From: Knoellia sp. Soil729
Lineage (GTDB): Bacteria; Actinomycetota; Actinomycetes; Actinomycetales; Dermatophilaceae
NCBI RefSeq assembly: GCF_001427985.1
Contig: NZ_LMSA01000001.1
Span: forward strand, 129,629-193,628
Length of the DNA stretch: 64,000 nt
Direction of reading: 5' to 3'
Part shown: piece after piece, positions 40,564 through 51,359 of the stretch
How positions within the stretch are numbered: the first letter of the stretch is position 1
Layout: every line of letters starts with the position of its first letter
Made by a program: the position numbers and the translations under genes
Notes under the pieces: model-generated
Database searches by the model: none
Told to the model about the DNA's origin: nothing
Seen by the model: the letters and a program-made list of their open reading frames with translations, nothing else

Positions 40564-41216
40564 GGCTGGTGCCGTTGCTCTCGGGCCGCGGCGCGCGCGG
40601 CCCGTTTGGCCAGCGCCCGGGGACTGGTCCGGCGCAGGCGCAGCGCGTCGATGGCGTAGTCGACCCCGGTGGCCACCGTGAGGACGAGCGCCGCCACGAG
40701 GGTCACCCACGCGATCACGTCGAGGAGGCCGGTGAGGGGCAGGGAGAAACGCGGGATGACGAAGAAGCCCAGCGCGAGCGCCTGGACCATCGTCTTGACC
40801 TTGCCCCCGCGACCTGCCGCCATGACTCCGTGACGGATGACCCAGAAGCGCATCGCGGTGATGCCCCACTCCCGCACGACGATGACGACGGTGATCCACC
40901 ACGGGATGTCGCCGATGCTCGAGAGCCCGACGAGGGCCATGGTCACGAGCGTCTTGTCGGCGATGGGGTCGAGGACCTTGCCGAAGTCGGTGATCAGGCC
41001 GCGGCTGCGGGCGAGGTCGCCGTCGATGCGGTCGGTGAGCATCGCGATGAAGAAGACCCCGAAGGCCCACCAGCGGGCAGAGGCGTCCTGACCCCCGTTC
41101 GAGAGCAGCAGCCACCCGAAGACGGGGACGAGGAGGAGGCGCAGGACCGTCAGGCCGTTGGCGACGTTCCAGGCGCTCGGCGCCATCCGAGCGGCCGGCG
41201 AGGGCCGCTGCGTCAT
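40560..41216 (-). CDS. pgsA: CDP-diacylglycerol-glycerol-3-phosphate 3-phosphatidyltransferase
   Basis: 218 residues with about five membrane segments. The CDP-alcohol phosphotransferase motif is complete: D65-G-x2-A-R70-x8-G79-x3-D83-x3-D87 ([23 protein letters not shown]). It makes phosphatidylglycerophosphate, the precursor of phosphatidylglycerol and cardiolipin. The C-terminal 25 residues are strongly basic. It is coupled by ATGA to rimO and by GTGA to cinA, a tight three-gene unit. Confidence 0.95.
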   Translation of the reverse strand: MTQRPSPAARMAPSAWNVANGLTVLRLLLVPVFGWLLLSNGGQDASARWWAFGVFFIAMLTDRIDGDLARSRGLITDFGKVLDPIADKTLVTMALVGLSSIGDIPWWITVVIVVREWGITAMRFWVIRHGVMAAGRGGKVKTMVQALALGFFVIPRFSLPLTGLLDVIAWVTLVAALVLTVATGVDYAIDALRLRRTSPRALAKRAARAAAREQRHQP

Positions 41217-42613
41217 GCCGAGTCCGCCACGAGGTCGATGCCCTCGGTGCCCACCACGGTCGCGAGCACCGTCTCGCCGATGGCGGCGTCCACTCCGACC
41301 ACGCGCGTCGTGCCGTCCACGTCAGGACCCTGGTGCTCGGCACGCCCGACGACGTCGCCGGTCTCCTCGTCGATCTCCTCGACGAGGACGCGCACGCTCT
41401 CACCGATACGGTCCTCGGCACGCTGAGCGGTCAGCTCCTCGATGAGGTCGGTGATGCGCTCGACCCGCTCGGCGATGGCCTGCGGCGCGACCTTCTCGGG
41501 GAGCAGCTCGCCCTCCGTGCCGTCCTCGTCGGAGTAGCCGAACACCCCGACGACGTCGAGGCGGGCGGCGATGAGGAACTCGGCGAGCTCGTCCACCTCG
41601 GCCTCGGTCTCACCCGGGAAGCCGACGATGACGTTGCTGCGGATCCCCGCCAGCGGTGAGCGGCGACGCACGTCCTCGATCAGTCCGAGGAACGACTCCG
41701 TGCCGCCGAAACGCCGCATGCGGCGCAGCAGGGGCGCGGACGCGTGCTGGAAGGACAGGTCGAACCAGGGCATGACCTCGGGGATGGCGACCATGGCGTC
41801 GAGCAGGCCGGGGCGCACCTCGGCCGGCTGCAGGTAGGAGACCCGGACGCGCTCGATGCCGTCGATGCCGGCCAGCTCGGGCAGGAGCGCGTCCATCAGC
41901 GCGAGGTCGCCGAGGTCCTTACCGTAGGACGTGGAGTTCTCGCTGACGAGGAACAGCTCACGCACGCCCTGGGTGGCGAGCCAGCGCGCTTCCTCGATGA
42001 CGTCGGTTGGGCGACGGGACACGAAGGACCCACGGAACATCGGGATCGCGCAGAACGCACAGCGCCGGTCACACCCACTGGCGATCTTGAGCGGCGCCCA
42101 CGGGCCGCTGTCGAGGCGGGCGCGGGGGGCCGCGTGGCCCGGCAGGGCGACTTCCGCGGAGGCGGACTGGCGCGTGGCCGGTGAGAGCGGAAGGAGCTTG
42201 CGCCGGTCGCTCGGCACATGGCTGGCGACGGTGCCACCGTCGAGGATGGTGCGCAGGTGCGTCGACATGTCGGCGTAGGAGTCGAAGCCCAGGACCGCGT
42301 CGGCCTCGGGCAGCTCGTCGGCGAGCGTCTGGCCGTAGCGCTCGGCCAGGCAACCGACGGCGACGACCTTCTGGGTGCGACCCGTCTCCTTGAGCGACGA
42401 GGCCTCGATGAGGCTGTCGATCGAGTCCTTCTTGGCCTGCTCGACGAACCCGCAGGTGTTGACCACCGCGACGTCGGCCTCGGCCGCGTCCTCGACCAGC
42501 GTCCAGCCCCCTGCCTTGAGCCGTCCGGCGAGCTCCTCGGAGTCGACGTCGTTGCGGGTGCAGCCCAGGGTGACGACGGCCACCGAACGGGTGGCGGTCT
42601 CAGGTGCAGGCAT
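41213..42613 (-). CDS. rimO: Ribosomal protein S12 methylthiotransferase
   Basis: 466 residues from ATG 42613; GTG 42619 adds two residues but the TAGAGT box lies 6 nt from the ATG. MTTase cysteines are in [24 protein letters not shown] and VGCLAERYG; the radical SAM motif is CDRRCAFC; a TRAM domain ends the protein. The DSID after NTCGF and the CDRRCAFC motif point to RimO rather than MiaB, modifying S12 Asp. A 40-residue insert ([31 protein letters not shown]) lies before the radical SAM domain, as in other actinobacterial forms. Confidence 0.95.
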   Translation of the reverse strand: MPAPETATRSVAVVTLGCTRNDVDSEELAGRLKAGGWTLVEDAAEADVAVVNTCGFVEQAKKDSIDSLIEASSLKETGRTQKVVAVGCLAERYGQTLADELPEADAVLGFDSYADMSTHLRTILDGGTVASHVPSDRRKLLPLSPATRQSASAEVALPGHAAPRARLDSGPWAPLKIASGCDRRCAFCAIPMFRGSFVSRRPTDVIEEARWLATQGVRELFLVSENSTSYGKDLGDLALMDALLPELAGIDGIERVRVSYLQPAEVRPGLLDAMVAIPEVMPWFDLSFQHASAPLLRRMRRFGGTESFLGLIEDVRRRSPLAGIRSNVIVGFPGETEAEVDELAEFLIAARLDVVGVFGYSDEDGTEGELLPEKVAPQAIAERVERITDLIEELTAQRAEDRIGESVRVLVEEIDEETGDVVGRAEHQGPDVDGTTRVVGVDAAIGETVLATVVGTEGIDLVADSA

Positions 42614-42619
42614 GCCCAC

Positions 42620-42625
42620 ACTCTA
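42620..42625 (-). promoter_or_regulatory. -10 box of the leaderless rimO promoter (TAGAGT)
   Basis: Read leftwards, TAGAGT is followed by 6 nt and ATG 42613. Confidence 0.5.
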
Positions 42626-42670
42626 GTTGGGAGGGCGCTTCCCCTCTGACCGCACCGGCGTGAGGTGTCC

Positions 42671-42676
42671 TAGGTT
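42671..42676 (+). promoter_or_regulatory. -10 box of a leaderless promoter (TAGGTT)
   Basis: TAGGTT is followed by 6 nt and ATG 42683 of the dipeptidase gene. GGGGAG in the spacer could also work as a ribosome-binding site if transcription starts earlier. Confidence 0.45.
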
Positions 42677-42682
42677 GGGGAG

Positions 42683-43867
42683 ATGACGTCGACGTCCCAG
42701 CGCATCACCGACCTGCTTGCCACACACCCGGTCTGGGACGGTCACAACGACCTGCCCTGGGAGGCCCGCGACCAGGTCGCCTACGACCTCGACCGGCTCG
42801 ACGTCGGGAGCGAGCTCGCCACCACCCATACCGACCTGGTCCGCATGCGCCGCGGCGGCATGGGCGCCCAGTTCTGGTCCGTCTACGTCGACGCCAAGTG
42901 GGCCGGCGAGAAGGCCGTCACGGCCACCTTGGAGCAGGTCGACTTCGTTCGCGAGATGACCCGCCGGTATGCCGGTGAGCTGGCTCTCGCGGTCAGCGCA
43001 GCTGACGTGCGCGCTGCTCGGGACTCCGGCCGGATCGCCTCGCTCATGGGTGCCGAGGGTGGCCACAGCATCGACTCCTCGCTGGGAGCGCTGCGGATGC
43101 TGCACGCGTTGGGAGTGCGCTACCTGACGTTGACCCACAACGACAACGTGCCGTGGGCCGACTCGGCCACCGACGAGCCCGTTCTCGGTGGCCTGTCCGC
43201 GTTCGGCCGCGAGGTCGTGCGCGAGATGAACCGCATCGGCATGGCCGTCGACCTGTCGCACGTGTCGGCCGACACGATGCGCGACGCCCTCGCGACGACG
43301 TCCGCGCCGGTGATGTTCTCGCACTCCTCGGCCCGGGCCGTCTGCGACCACCCCCGCAACGTTCCCGACGACGTCCTCACCCAGCTGCCCGGCAACGGCG
43401 GGCTGTGCATGGTCACCTTCGTGCCCAAGTTCATCTCGCCCACCATCCGCGAGTGGGACCTGGAAGCGGCGGACGCCGCACAGGCTGAAGGGATCTCCTG
43501 GGCCGACCACACGGCATACGAGCCGTTTCTCAGGACCTACCTCCAAGCGCACCCTCGACCGGTCGCGACGATCGACGACGTCGTCGCGCACGTCGAGCAC
43601 GTGCGCGAGGTGGCCGGGATCGAGCACATCGGGCTCGGCGGGGACTACGACGGTGTCGACGTGCTGCCTCAGGGGCTGGACGACGTCTCGGGCTACCCCC
43701 GGCTGCTCGAGGCCCTCGCGGACCGCGGCTGGTCCGACGACGACCTGGGCAGGCTCACCTGGAGCAACGCCCTGCGGGTGCTCGAAGGGGTCGAGGCGAC
43801 GTCCCGGGACCTCAGTGCGACCCGTGGTCCGAGCACGGCCCGGATCGAGGACCTCGACGGCGAGTGA
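42683..43867 (+). CDS. Membrane dipeptidase-family metalloenzyme (peptidase M19)
   Basis: 394 residues. Metal ligands of the amidohydrolase-fold M19 family are visible: WDGHNDLPW (His-x-Asp), MGAEGGHSI (bridging Glu), VDLSHVS and [10 protein letters not shown] (His pair), and [10 protein letters not shown] (Asp). The enzyme hydrolyses dipeptides, often with a D-residue or dehydropeptides. There is no signal peptide or anchor, so it is cytosolic. Its 3' end meets the ion-channel gene tail to tail (6 bp apart). Confidence 0.92.
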   Translation: MTSTSQRITDLLATHPVWDGHNDLPWEARDQVAYDLDRLDVGSELATTHTDLVRMRRGGMGAQFWSVYVDAKWAGEKAVTATLEQVDFVREMTRRYAGELALAVSAADVRAARDSGRIASLMGAEGGHSIDSSLGALRMLHALGVRYLTLTHNDNVPWADSATDEPVLGGLSAFGREVVREMNRIGMAVDLSHVSADTMRDALATTSAPVMFSHSSARAVCDHPRNVPDDVLTQLPGNGGLCMVTFVPKFISPTIREWDLEAADAAQAEGISWADHTAYEPFLRTYLQAHPRPVATIDDVVAHVEHVREVAGIEHIGLGGDYDGVDVLPQGLDDVSGYPRLLEALADRGWSDDDLGRLTWSNALRVLEGVEATSRDLSATRGPSTARIEDLDGE

Positions 43868-43873
43868 GGTGGC

Positions 43874-44581
43874 TCAGCTGCGGTTGCGCATGACGGTGAG
43901 CGCGACGAGGCGCGAGATGACCATCGCGACATACATGACACCGCCCAGCTGCTCGATGATCGCCACCGACCGCGCCTGCGGCCCGACCGGGATGATGTCC
44001 GACAGCCCGACGCTGGTGAGGTTGGCTCCCGAGAGGTAGAGCAGCTCCAGGAACGTGCGTTTCTCCAGGTCTCCATGGCCGATGAACGAGCCGGGCCACA
44101 GCTCCTGCACCGCCAAGAACAGGTAGGCGAAGGCGAAGAGCAGCACCGTGAAGGCGGCGCCGACGGCGAACAGCTCGTCCTTGGTCACCCACGCGTCCTC
44201 GAACATGTAGGCGACCAGCCCGTAGGCCGTGTAGAAGTAGAAGAGCGACAGCGTGGTGTGCGCCAGCGCGACGATGACGGTGCTGTCGTCCGAGATGGCC
44301 GACCACACCTCGAGGACGCCCGCGGGCAGCCCGATGAGGGCCGACAACCAGGTGAGCGCCGGTGTGCTGCGGACGGTGAACACGGCCACGGTGAGGGCAC
44401 ACAGGCTGAGCACCGACAGTGCCACGCGACCGTAGGTGAGTGCCTGCAGCCACGGCAGCAGGACGACGACGAGGAGCTGGACCGCGAGCAGGAAGGCGGA
44501 CGGCTGCTTGCGGAGCACCGCTGCCCAGCGCTGGCTGCGGGTGGGCGGTTCACGCAGGTCGTCCCAGAGGGTCGTCTCCAT
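43874..44581 (-). CDS. Two-pore-domain-fold ion channel-like protein with atypical filter
   Basis: 235 residues from ATG 44581, with about six hydrophobic segments. The last pair brackets a pore-loop-like segment TFLELLYLSGANLTSVGLSDIIPVGPQARSVAIIEQLGGVMYVAMVISRLVAL, matching the Ion_trans_2 fold. The filter reads TSVGLSD where potassium channels have TVGYGD/TVGFGD, so K+ selectivity is doubtful. The N-terminal four segments do not carry a voltage-sensor Arg ladder. TAGAGT lies 7 nt upstream of ATG (44589-44594). The next gene diverges 54 bp away. Confidence 0.75.
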   Translation of the reverse strand: METTLWDDLREPPTRSQRWAAVLRKQPSAFLLAVQLLVVVLLPWLQALTYGRVALSVLSLCALTVAVFTVRSTPALTWLSALIGLPAGVLEVWSAISDDSTVIVALAHTTLSLFYFYTAYGLVAYMFEDAWVTKDELFAVGAAFTVLLFAFAYLFLAVQELWPGSFIGHGDLEKRTFLELLYLSGANLTSVGLSDIIPVGPQARSVAIIEQLGGVMYVAMVISRLVALTVMRNRS

Positions 44582-44623
44582 GGGCGTCACTCTAAGCCGG
44601 GGACGGGGCTGCGGTGCCCGACC

Positions 44624-44629
44624 TACCAT
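44624..44629 (+). promoter_or_regulatory. -10 box of a leaderless promoter (TACCAT)
   Basis: TACCAT is followed by 6 nt and ATG 44636. The divergent channel gene has TAGAGT at 44589-44594. Confidence 0.45.
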
Positions 44630-44635
44630 GACGAC

Positions 44636-45751
44636 ATGGATCACGTCGCGTGGGTCGTCGCGCCGCTGGTCCTCGTGTGCGTGCTGGCCTTCAGCGCGGT
44701 CGCGAAGCTCGGTCAGGGGGCGACCCTGCGCACGATCATTCGCAACCTCCGTCTCCCTCCCTGGGTCCTGCCCCAGCCGTTCGCCCGGGCGGTTCCCGGG
44801 CTCGAGCTCGCCCTGACGGTGGGGCTGCTGGCGCCGTGGGTGCCGGTGTTCGTGGTGGCGGCGGCAGCATCGCTGGTGCTCATGTCGGCGTACTGGGCGC
44901 TCATCGCCCGTGGGCTCACCATCACCCCTCGCCCGAGCTGCGGGTGCTTCGGCCAGGCAGGGGACCACCGCATCTCCGGTCGCACGCTCGTGCGCAACAC
45001 GCTGCTCGTCGCGGCCGCGGGTGCCGCCCTGACCATTGCGCTGTCCGGCCGGACCGTGTGGACGCTGCTCTCGGCCGGCTCGGTCGGTGACTGGTTGTGG
45101 CTGGGCCTGGCGGCTCTCGCCTGTCTCGTCACCGGGCTCGTGCTCGGTGGTGCGCCCGGCCCTGCCACGCCAGCACCATGGCCGGTGCCTCCCCCGCAGG
45201 AGCAGGAGAGCCGCGACGAGCCGGTCGACGAGGGCTCCGACGCCGACGACTACGTGCGCGCGGTCACTCCGCACCTGGTCCTGCACGAGCCGGGGGTGGG
45301 TCCGGCGACCCTCGTGGAGCTGTCGGCGGCCAGGGCGCAGCTGCTCGTCCTCGTCAACTGCTACTGCGTGTCCACCCTGGAGCTCCTGGGCCGTGTCGAG
45401 GCATGGGACGCCAGGCTGAGCGTCGTCGACGTGCGACTCGTCCTGTCAGTAGCGGTCAACGACGGGTTGGCGCCCTACCCACGAGGCACGTTGGTCGACC
45501 ACGGCGGGCTCGTCTGGGCGGGCCTGGGCCTCACGGTCTCACCCAGCGCGGTGCTGCTCGGCGCCGACGGCTTCCTGGCCGGCGGACCGGTGTCGGGTTC
45601 GCAGGCCGTGGCAGCGTTCGTCGACGACATCGAGGAGACGCTGCGGCAGGCTCCCACGATGGCGCAGGACGCGCTCCCGAATGACCAGACGGGCGCCCCG
45701 CAGGACGTCGCTGACGCAGCTCCGGACCGTCAGCTCACCGGCGACCGGTGA
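44636..45751 (+). CDS. MauE/DoxX-like membrane protein fused to a thioredoxin-like domain
   Basis: 371 residues. Four to six membrane segments (WVVAPLVLVCVLAFSAVAKL..., LELALTVGLLAPWVPVFVVAAAASLVLMSAYWALIARG) with PSCGCFGQ in a loop match the MauE/DoxX family of redox membrane proteins. After an acidic Pro-rich linker (about residues 180-205) a soluble domain (LLVLVNCYCVSTLELLGRVEAWDARLSVVDVRLVLS...GLTVSPSAVLLGADGFLAGG) has a thioredoxin-like pattern with CYC in place of CxxC. It probably relays disulfide exchange across the membrane. The 3' end overlaps ftsK by 17 bp. Confidence 0.75.
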   Translation: MDHVAWVVAPLVLVCVLAFSAVAKLGQGATLRTIIRNLRLPPWVLPQPFARAVPGLELALTVGLLAPWVPVFVVAAAASLVLMSAYWALIARGLTITPRPSCGCFGQAGDHRISGRTLVRNTLLVAAAGAALTIALSGRTVWTLLSAGSVGDWLWLGLAALACLVTGLVLGGAPGPATPAPWPVPPPQEQESRDEPVDEGSDADDYVRAVTPHLVLHEPGVGPATLVELSAARAQLLVLVNCYCVSTLELLGRVEAWDARLSVVDVRLVLSVAVNDGLAPYPRGTLVDHGGLVWAGLGLTVSPSAVLLGADGFLAGGPVSGSQAVAAFVDDIEETLRQAPTMAQDALPNDQTGAPQDVADAAPDRQLTGDR

Positions 45752-48515
45752 GCTCCCACGCGTCCTCGCTGTCGTCCTCGTCCTCGTCCCACGGCTCGAC
45801 CTGCGGACGGCTGGCGAGATCGGCGGCGACCGCGTCGGTGCCATAGCGGTCCGTCGGGACCTGCTGGGTCTGCGACGCCGTCGGCGTGCTCGGTCCATCG
45901 GCGTCGGGCTGCCCCGGCGCACCACTGCCCTGGGGCGCCTGGGGCGCCTGGGGCGCCACGTCGGCCTCGACGTCGAAGGCCACGTCCTCGTCGGGCACCT
46001 CGTCGCCACGCAGCAGCGCCAGGGTCGTCGCGAGGTCGTCGGGACGCACGAGCACGTCGCGCGCCTTGGAGCCCTCGGAGGGCCCGACGACGCCACGGGA
46101 CTCGAGCAGGTCCATGAGACGACCGGCCTTGGCGAACCCGACCCGCAGCTTGCGTTGGAGCATCGAGGTCGACCCGAACTGGGTCGTCACGACGAGCTCG
46201 GTCGCCTGCAGGAGCAGGTCGAGGTCGTCGCCGATGTCGTCGTCGATGTTCTTCTGCGGTGCGACGACGGCGACGTCCTCGCGATAGGTCGGCTTGAGCT
46301 GACCCGTCACGTGGGCGACGGCATCCTGGATCTCGGTCTCGGTGACCCAGGCGCCCTGGACGCGCATGGGCTTGCTGGCACCCATGGGCAGGAAGAGGGC
46401 GTCGCCCTGGCCCAGCAGCTTCTCGGCACCCGGCTGGTCGAGGACGACGCGGCTGTCGGCGAGCGAGGAGGTCGCGAACGCCATGCGGCTCGGCACGTTG
46501 GCCTTGATGAGGCCCGTCACGACGTCCACGGAGGGACGCTGGGTCGCCAGGACCAGGTGGATCCCGGCTGCTCGGGCCAGCTGCGTGATGCGCACGATGC
46601 ACTCTTCGACGTCGCGAGGAGCCACCATCATGAGGTCGGCGAGCTCGTCGACGACGACGAGGAGGTAGGGGTAGGGCTGGATGACCCGCTTGGAGCCCGG
46701 CAGCGGCTGCACCTTGCCGGACTTCACCGCCTTGTTGAAGTCGTCGACGTGCTTGTAGCCATACGCCGCGAGGTCGTCATAGCGGGCGTCCATCTCGCGC
46801 ACGACCCACTGCAGCGCCTCGGCGGCCTTCTTGGGGTTGGTGATGATCGGCGTGATGAGGTGCGGAATCCCCTCGTAGGCCGTGAGCTCCACCCGCTTGG
46901 GGTCGACGAGCACCATGCGCACCTCGTCGGGCGTGGCCCGCATGAGAATCGAGGTGATCATCGAGTTGACGAAGCTCGACTTGCCCGAGCCCGTGGCGCC
47001 GGCCACGAGGAGGTGCGGCATCTTGGCGAGGTTGGCGATGACGTAGCCGCCCTCGACGTCCTTGCCGACGCCCATGACCATCGGGTGGTGGTTGTCCCGG
47101 GCGACCCGGCTGCGCAGGACGTCGCCGAGGCAGACCATCTCCTTGTCGGGGTTCGGGATCTCGATCCCGATCGCCGACTTGCCCGGAATGGGACTGAGGA
47201 TGCGCACGTCGGCCGAGGCGACGGCATACGCGATGTTCTTGGACAGGGCCGTGACGCGCTCGACCTTGATGCCCGGCCCGAGCTCGACGATGTAGCGCGT
47301 GACCGTCGGTCCGCGCGTGAAGCCGGTGACCTGGGCATCGATGCCGAACTCGTCGAGCACTGTCGTCAAGGCCTCGACGACGCGGTCGTTGGCCTCGGAG
47401 CGCTCCTTGTGCGGCGCGCCCTGCTTGAGCACGGAGTTGTCGGGGAGCGTGTAGGTGACGTCGCCGGCGAGCGAGAGCTGCTCGACGCGCTGCGGCAGCG
47501 GCGTGGTCGGAGGGGCCTCGAGACGGGTCGGCTCGAGCGGGGCCTTGGCTGCGGGGGCGAGAACGCCAGGAGCCGTCGGGCGCTTCTGGCCGGGACGCGG
47601 CCCACCCTCCTCGGGCACGGGCGGGGTGTCAGCGGACGCACGACCCTTGCGGCCCTTGGGGCCCGCCTTGTCCTCGTAGTCGACGATCGCTGCCTGCTCG
47701 AAGGCCTCGTCGCCCACCATGGGCTCCTCGCCCAGGTCGCGCCGACGTCGCGGCTTCTTGACCGGCACTGCGTCGGTCCCGTTGCCCTCCTCGGCGTATG
47801 CCGGGTGGCCCAGGAGCGTGGCCCGCAGCTGGTCGAGGCGGTCGGGGATCTCGTGCACCGGCGTCGCCGTGAGGACGAGCAGGCCGAAGATGCCCAGCAG
47901 GATGAGCAGCGGGATGGTGCCGTAGATCGAGACCGCGGCCTCGAGCGGGCTGGAGGCGAGGAAGCCGATGATGCCGCCACCGGCGCGCATGCCCTCGGCA
48001 CCGGCGGGCGGCTCGGGGATGCCGGCCGCGACGTGCACGATGCCGCTGGCCGAGAAGGCGAGCAGGGCCGTGCCGATGGCCATCCGGTTGGTCGCGGGGT
48101 GCTCGCGCGGGGTGCGGCAGAGGTGGAGCCCGAACAGGAGCAGGACGATCGGCAGTGCGTAGGCCACCCGGCCGAAGGTGCCGGCGGCGACGGCGTGGGT
48201 GACGTCGCCGACCTTGCCCTGCAGACCCCACCACTCACGGGCGGCGACGACCACGGCGAGCGCGATGAGCGTCAGGCCCATACCGTCACGACGGTGCTCG
48301 GGCTCGAGGTCCTGCCCGGCCTGCGAGACCTTGCGGACCGTTCCGCCCGTCGCGTGCGCCAGACCCATCCAGGCACCACGTACCGCTGCGACGGGCATGG
48401 GCGCACCGCCCTTGGCCGGAGCCTTCTTGCGGCTGGCGGGACGGGCGGGGGCGCGCCGGTTCGCGGGCCGTGAGGCGGTACGCGAGCGCGCAGGAGTGGT
48501 CGAACGGGAGGCCAT
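45735..48515 (-). CDS. ftsK: DNA translocase FtsK
   Basis: 926 residues from ATG 48515. It has a basic leader, four membrane segments (about 70-220), a Pro-rich linker, the RecA-like motor with AGATGSGKSS and LVVVDELADLMMV, and the winged-helix gamma domain (VTTQFGSTSMLQRKLRVGFAKAGRLMDLLESRGVVGP). FtsK pumps DNA at the septum and activates dimer resolution. Beyond the gamma domain there is an 80-residue acidic tail with an APQ triplet repeat encoded by 9-bp repeats near 45933-45960. TAGGGT lies 7 nt before the ATG. Confidence 0.97.
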   Translation of the reverse strand: MASRSTTPARSRTASRPANRRAPARPASRKKAPAKGGAPMPVAAVRGAWMGLAHATGGTVRKVSQAGQDLEPEHRRDGMGLTLIALAVVVAAREWWGLQGKVGDVTHAVAAGTFGRVAYALPIVLLLFGLHLCRTPREHPATNRMAIGTALLAFSASGIVHVAAGIPEPPAGAEGMRAGGGIIGFLASSPLEAAVSIYGTIPLLILLGIFGLLVLTATPVHEIPDRLDQLRATLLGHPAYAEEGNGTDAVPVKKPRRRRDLGEEPMVGDEAFEQAAIVDYEDKAGPKGRKGRASADTPPVPEEGGPRPGQKRPTAPGVLAPAAKAPLEPTRLEAPPTTPLPQRVEQLSLAGDVTYTLPDNSVLKQGAPHKERSEANDRVVEALTTVLDEFGIDAQVTGFTRGPTVTRYIVELGPGIKVERVTALSKNIAYAVASADVRILSPIPGKSAIGIEIPNPDKEMVCLGDVLRSRVARDNHHPMVMGVGKDVEGGYVIANLAKMPHLLVAGATGSGKSSFVNSMITSILMRATPDEVRMVLVDPKRVELTAYEGIPHLITPIITNPKKAAEALQWVVREMDARYDDLAAYGYKHVDDFNKAVKSGKVQPLPGSKRVIQPYPYLLVVVDELADLMMVAPRDVEECIVRITQLARAAGIHLVLATQRPSVDVVTGLIKANVPSRMAFATSSLADSRVVLDQPGAEKLLGQGDALFLPMGASKPMRVQGAWVTETEIQDAVAHVTGQLKPTYREDVAVVAPQKNIDDDIGDDLDLLLQATELVVTTQFGSTSMLQRKLRVGFAKAGRLMDLLESRGVVGPSEGSKARDVLVRPDDLATTLALLRGDEVPDEDVAFDVEADVAPQAPQAPQGSGAPGQPDADGPSTPTASQTQQVPTDRYGTDAVAADLASRPQVEPWDEDEDDSEDAWELTGRR

Positions 48516-48522
48516 GCTTCGC

Positions 48523-48528
48523 ACCCTA
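48523..48528 (-). promoter_or_regulatory. -10 box of the leaderless ftsK promoter (TAGGGT)
   Basis: Read leftwards, TAGGGT is followed by 7 nt and ATG 48515. Confidence 0.5.
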
Positions 48529-48580
48529 GGCGAAAGTCACCCCAGACACACGCGTCACACGCGCAACACCCGCGGCCCCT

Positions 48581-48673
48581 CCCCTTTTCCGGCTGGTCAC
48601 AGAAGGGGAGCGTTTGGCCGGGAACGGTTCCGGGCTGAACCCTCCGTTTCCGTGATCAGCCGGAAAAGGTGGG
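48581..48673. repeat. Large imperfect intergenic inverted repeat
   Basis: CTTTTCCGGCTGGTCAC at about 48584-48600 pairs with GTGATCAGCCGGAAAAGG (48652-48669) with one mismatch, and pairing continues more loosely inward to a GGAACGGTTCC palindrome in the centre. It lies between the rnj stop (48706) and ftsK. It is probably the terminator of dapA-rnj, but the architecture resembles the other large intergenic repeats. Confidence 0.65.
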
Positions 48674-48705
48674 ACGGGCGACCGGCGCGTGGCTCGGGGA
48701 AGCGG

Positions 48706-50387
<1,682 letters not shown>

Positions 50388-50391
<4 letters not shown>

Positions 50392-51275
50392 CGCAGGCCT
50401 GATTCCGCGAGGCCCTTGCGGAGGGTCTCGAGGTGCTCCGGCGGCGACTCGACGAGGGGCAGGCGCACGAAGGCCGACCCGATCACTCCGAGCTCCACGA
50501 GCGCGGCCTTGGCCATGATCGCTCCCTGCGAGGTGGTCATGATCGCGTCGACGGCGGGGATGAGGCGCCGGTGGATGTCGCGAGCGGTCGCCAGGTCTCC
50601 GGCATCGACGGCGGCGAGCATCGCGGCATACTCCTTGCCGGCGACGTGACCCACCACGGAGACGACACCGACCGCACCCTGTGCGAGGTGGGCAAGGCTG
50701 AGCACGTCGTCGCCGCTGAACCACAGCAGGTCCGTCGACGCCATGACGTGCGTCGAGGCCCACAGGTCGGCCTTGGCGTCCTTGACCGCCACGATCCGCG
50801 GGTGCTCCGCGAGCGCGACGAGCGTCGAGGTCGAGAACTCGACGCCCGTGCGGCCGGGGATGTCGTAGAGCATGATCGGCAGCTCGGTCGAGTCCGCCAC
50901 CGCGCGGCAGTGGGCGAGCAGGCCGGCCTGGGTGGGCTTGTTGTAGTAGGGCGAGACGAGCAGCAGCGCGTCGGCGCCGGCCCCGGCGGCCCGAGCGGCC
51001 ATCTCGACGCAGTGCGCCGTGTCGTTGGAGCCCACCCCGGCCGTGATCGCGGCGCGCTCCCCCACGACCTCCTTGGCGACACGCACCACCTCGATGCTCT
51101 CGTCGTCGGTGAGCGTGGCCGACTCCCCCGTCGTGCCGTTGACGACGATCCCGTCGTGACCGCTGGCCAGGAGGTGCTCGACGACCGCGCGCACGCCCTC
51201 CTCGTCCACTGATCCGTCGGGGCGCATGGGTGTGACCATGGCCGTGATGACCCGGCCGAAGGGGTTCGTCGTCAT
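50388..51275 (-). CDS. dapA: 4-hydroxy-tetrahydrodipicolinate synthase
   Basis: 295 residues. The Schiff-base Lys165 is in [11 protein letters not shown], the active-site Tyr137 in [11 protein letters not shown], the pyruvate-binding loop is GTTGES, and [12 protein letters not shown] is intact. It commits aspartate semialdehyde and pyruvate to lysine and diaminopimelate synthesis; dapB and dapF are also in the window. TACCCT lies 7 nt before the ATG, implying a leaderless transcript. It is translationally coupled to rnj. Confidence 0.96.
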
Positions 51276-51282
51276 GGCCCTC

Positions 51283-51288
51283 AGGGTA
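51283..51288 (-). promoter_or_regulatory. -10 box of the leaderless dapA promoter (TACCCT)
   Basis: Read leftwards, TACCCT is followed by 7 nt and ATG 51275. Confidence 0.5.
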
Positions 51289-51345
51289 GTCGTTGGCGAG
51301 CGGCCGTCGGCTGGGCACCGCGCCGGACCGGTCGGGGGTCCCGAC

Positions 51346-51351
51346 TACGCT
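51346..51351 (+). promoter_or_regulatory. -10 box of the leaderless thyA promoter (TACGCT)
   Basis: TACGCT is followed by 8 nt and ATG 51360. GGAG within the spacer may instead act as a ribosome-binding site. Confidence 0.4.
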
Positions 51352-51359
51352 TCGGAGCC

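Noticed and set aside
40045-42619. CinA plus clgR as evidence for a competence operon
   Set aside because: The cinA-C form is an NMN amidohydrolase in its usual actinobacterial position. It does not indicate transformability by itself.
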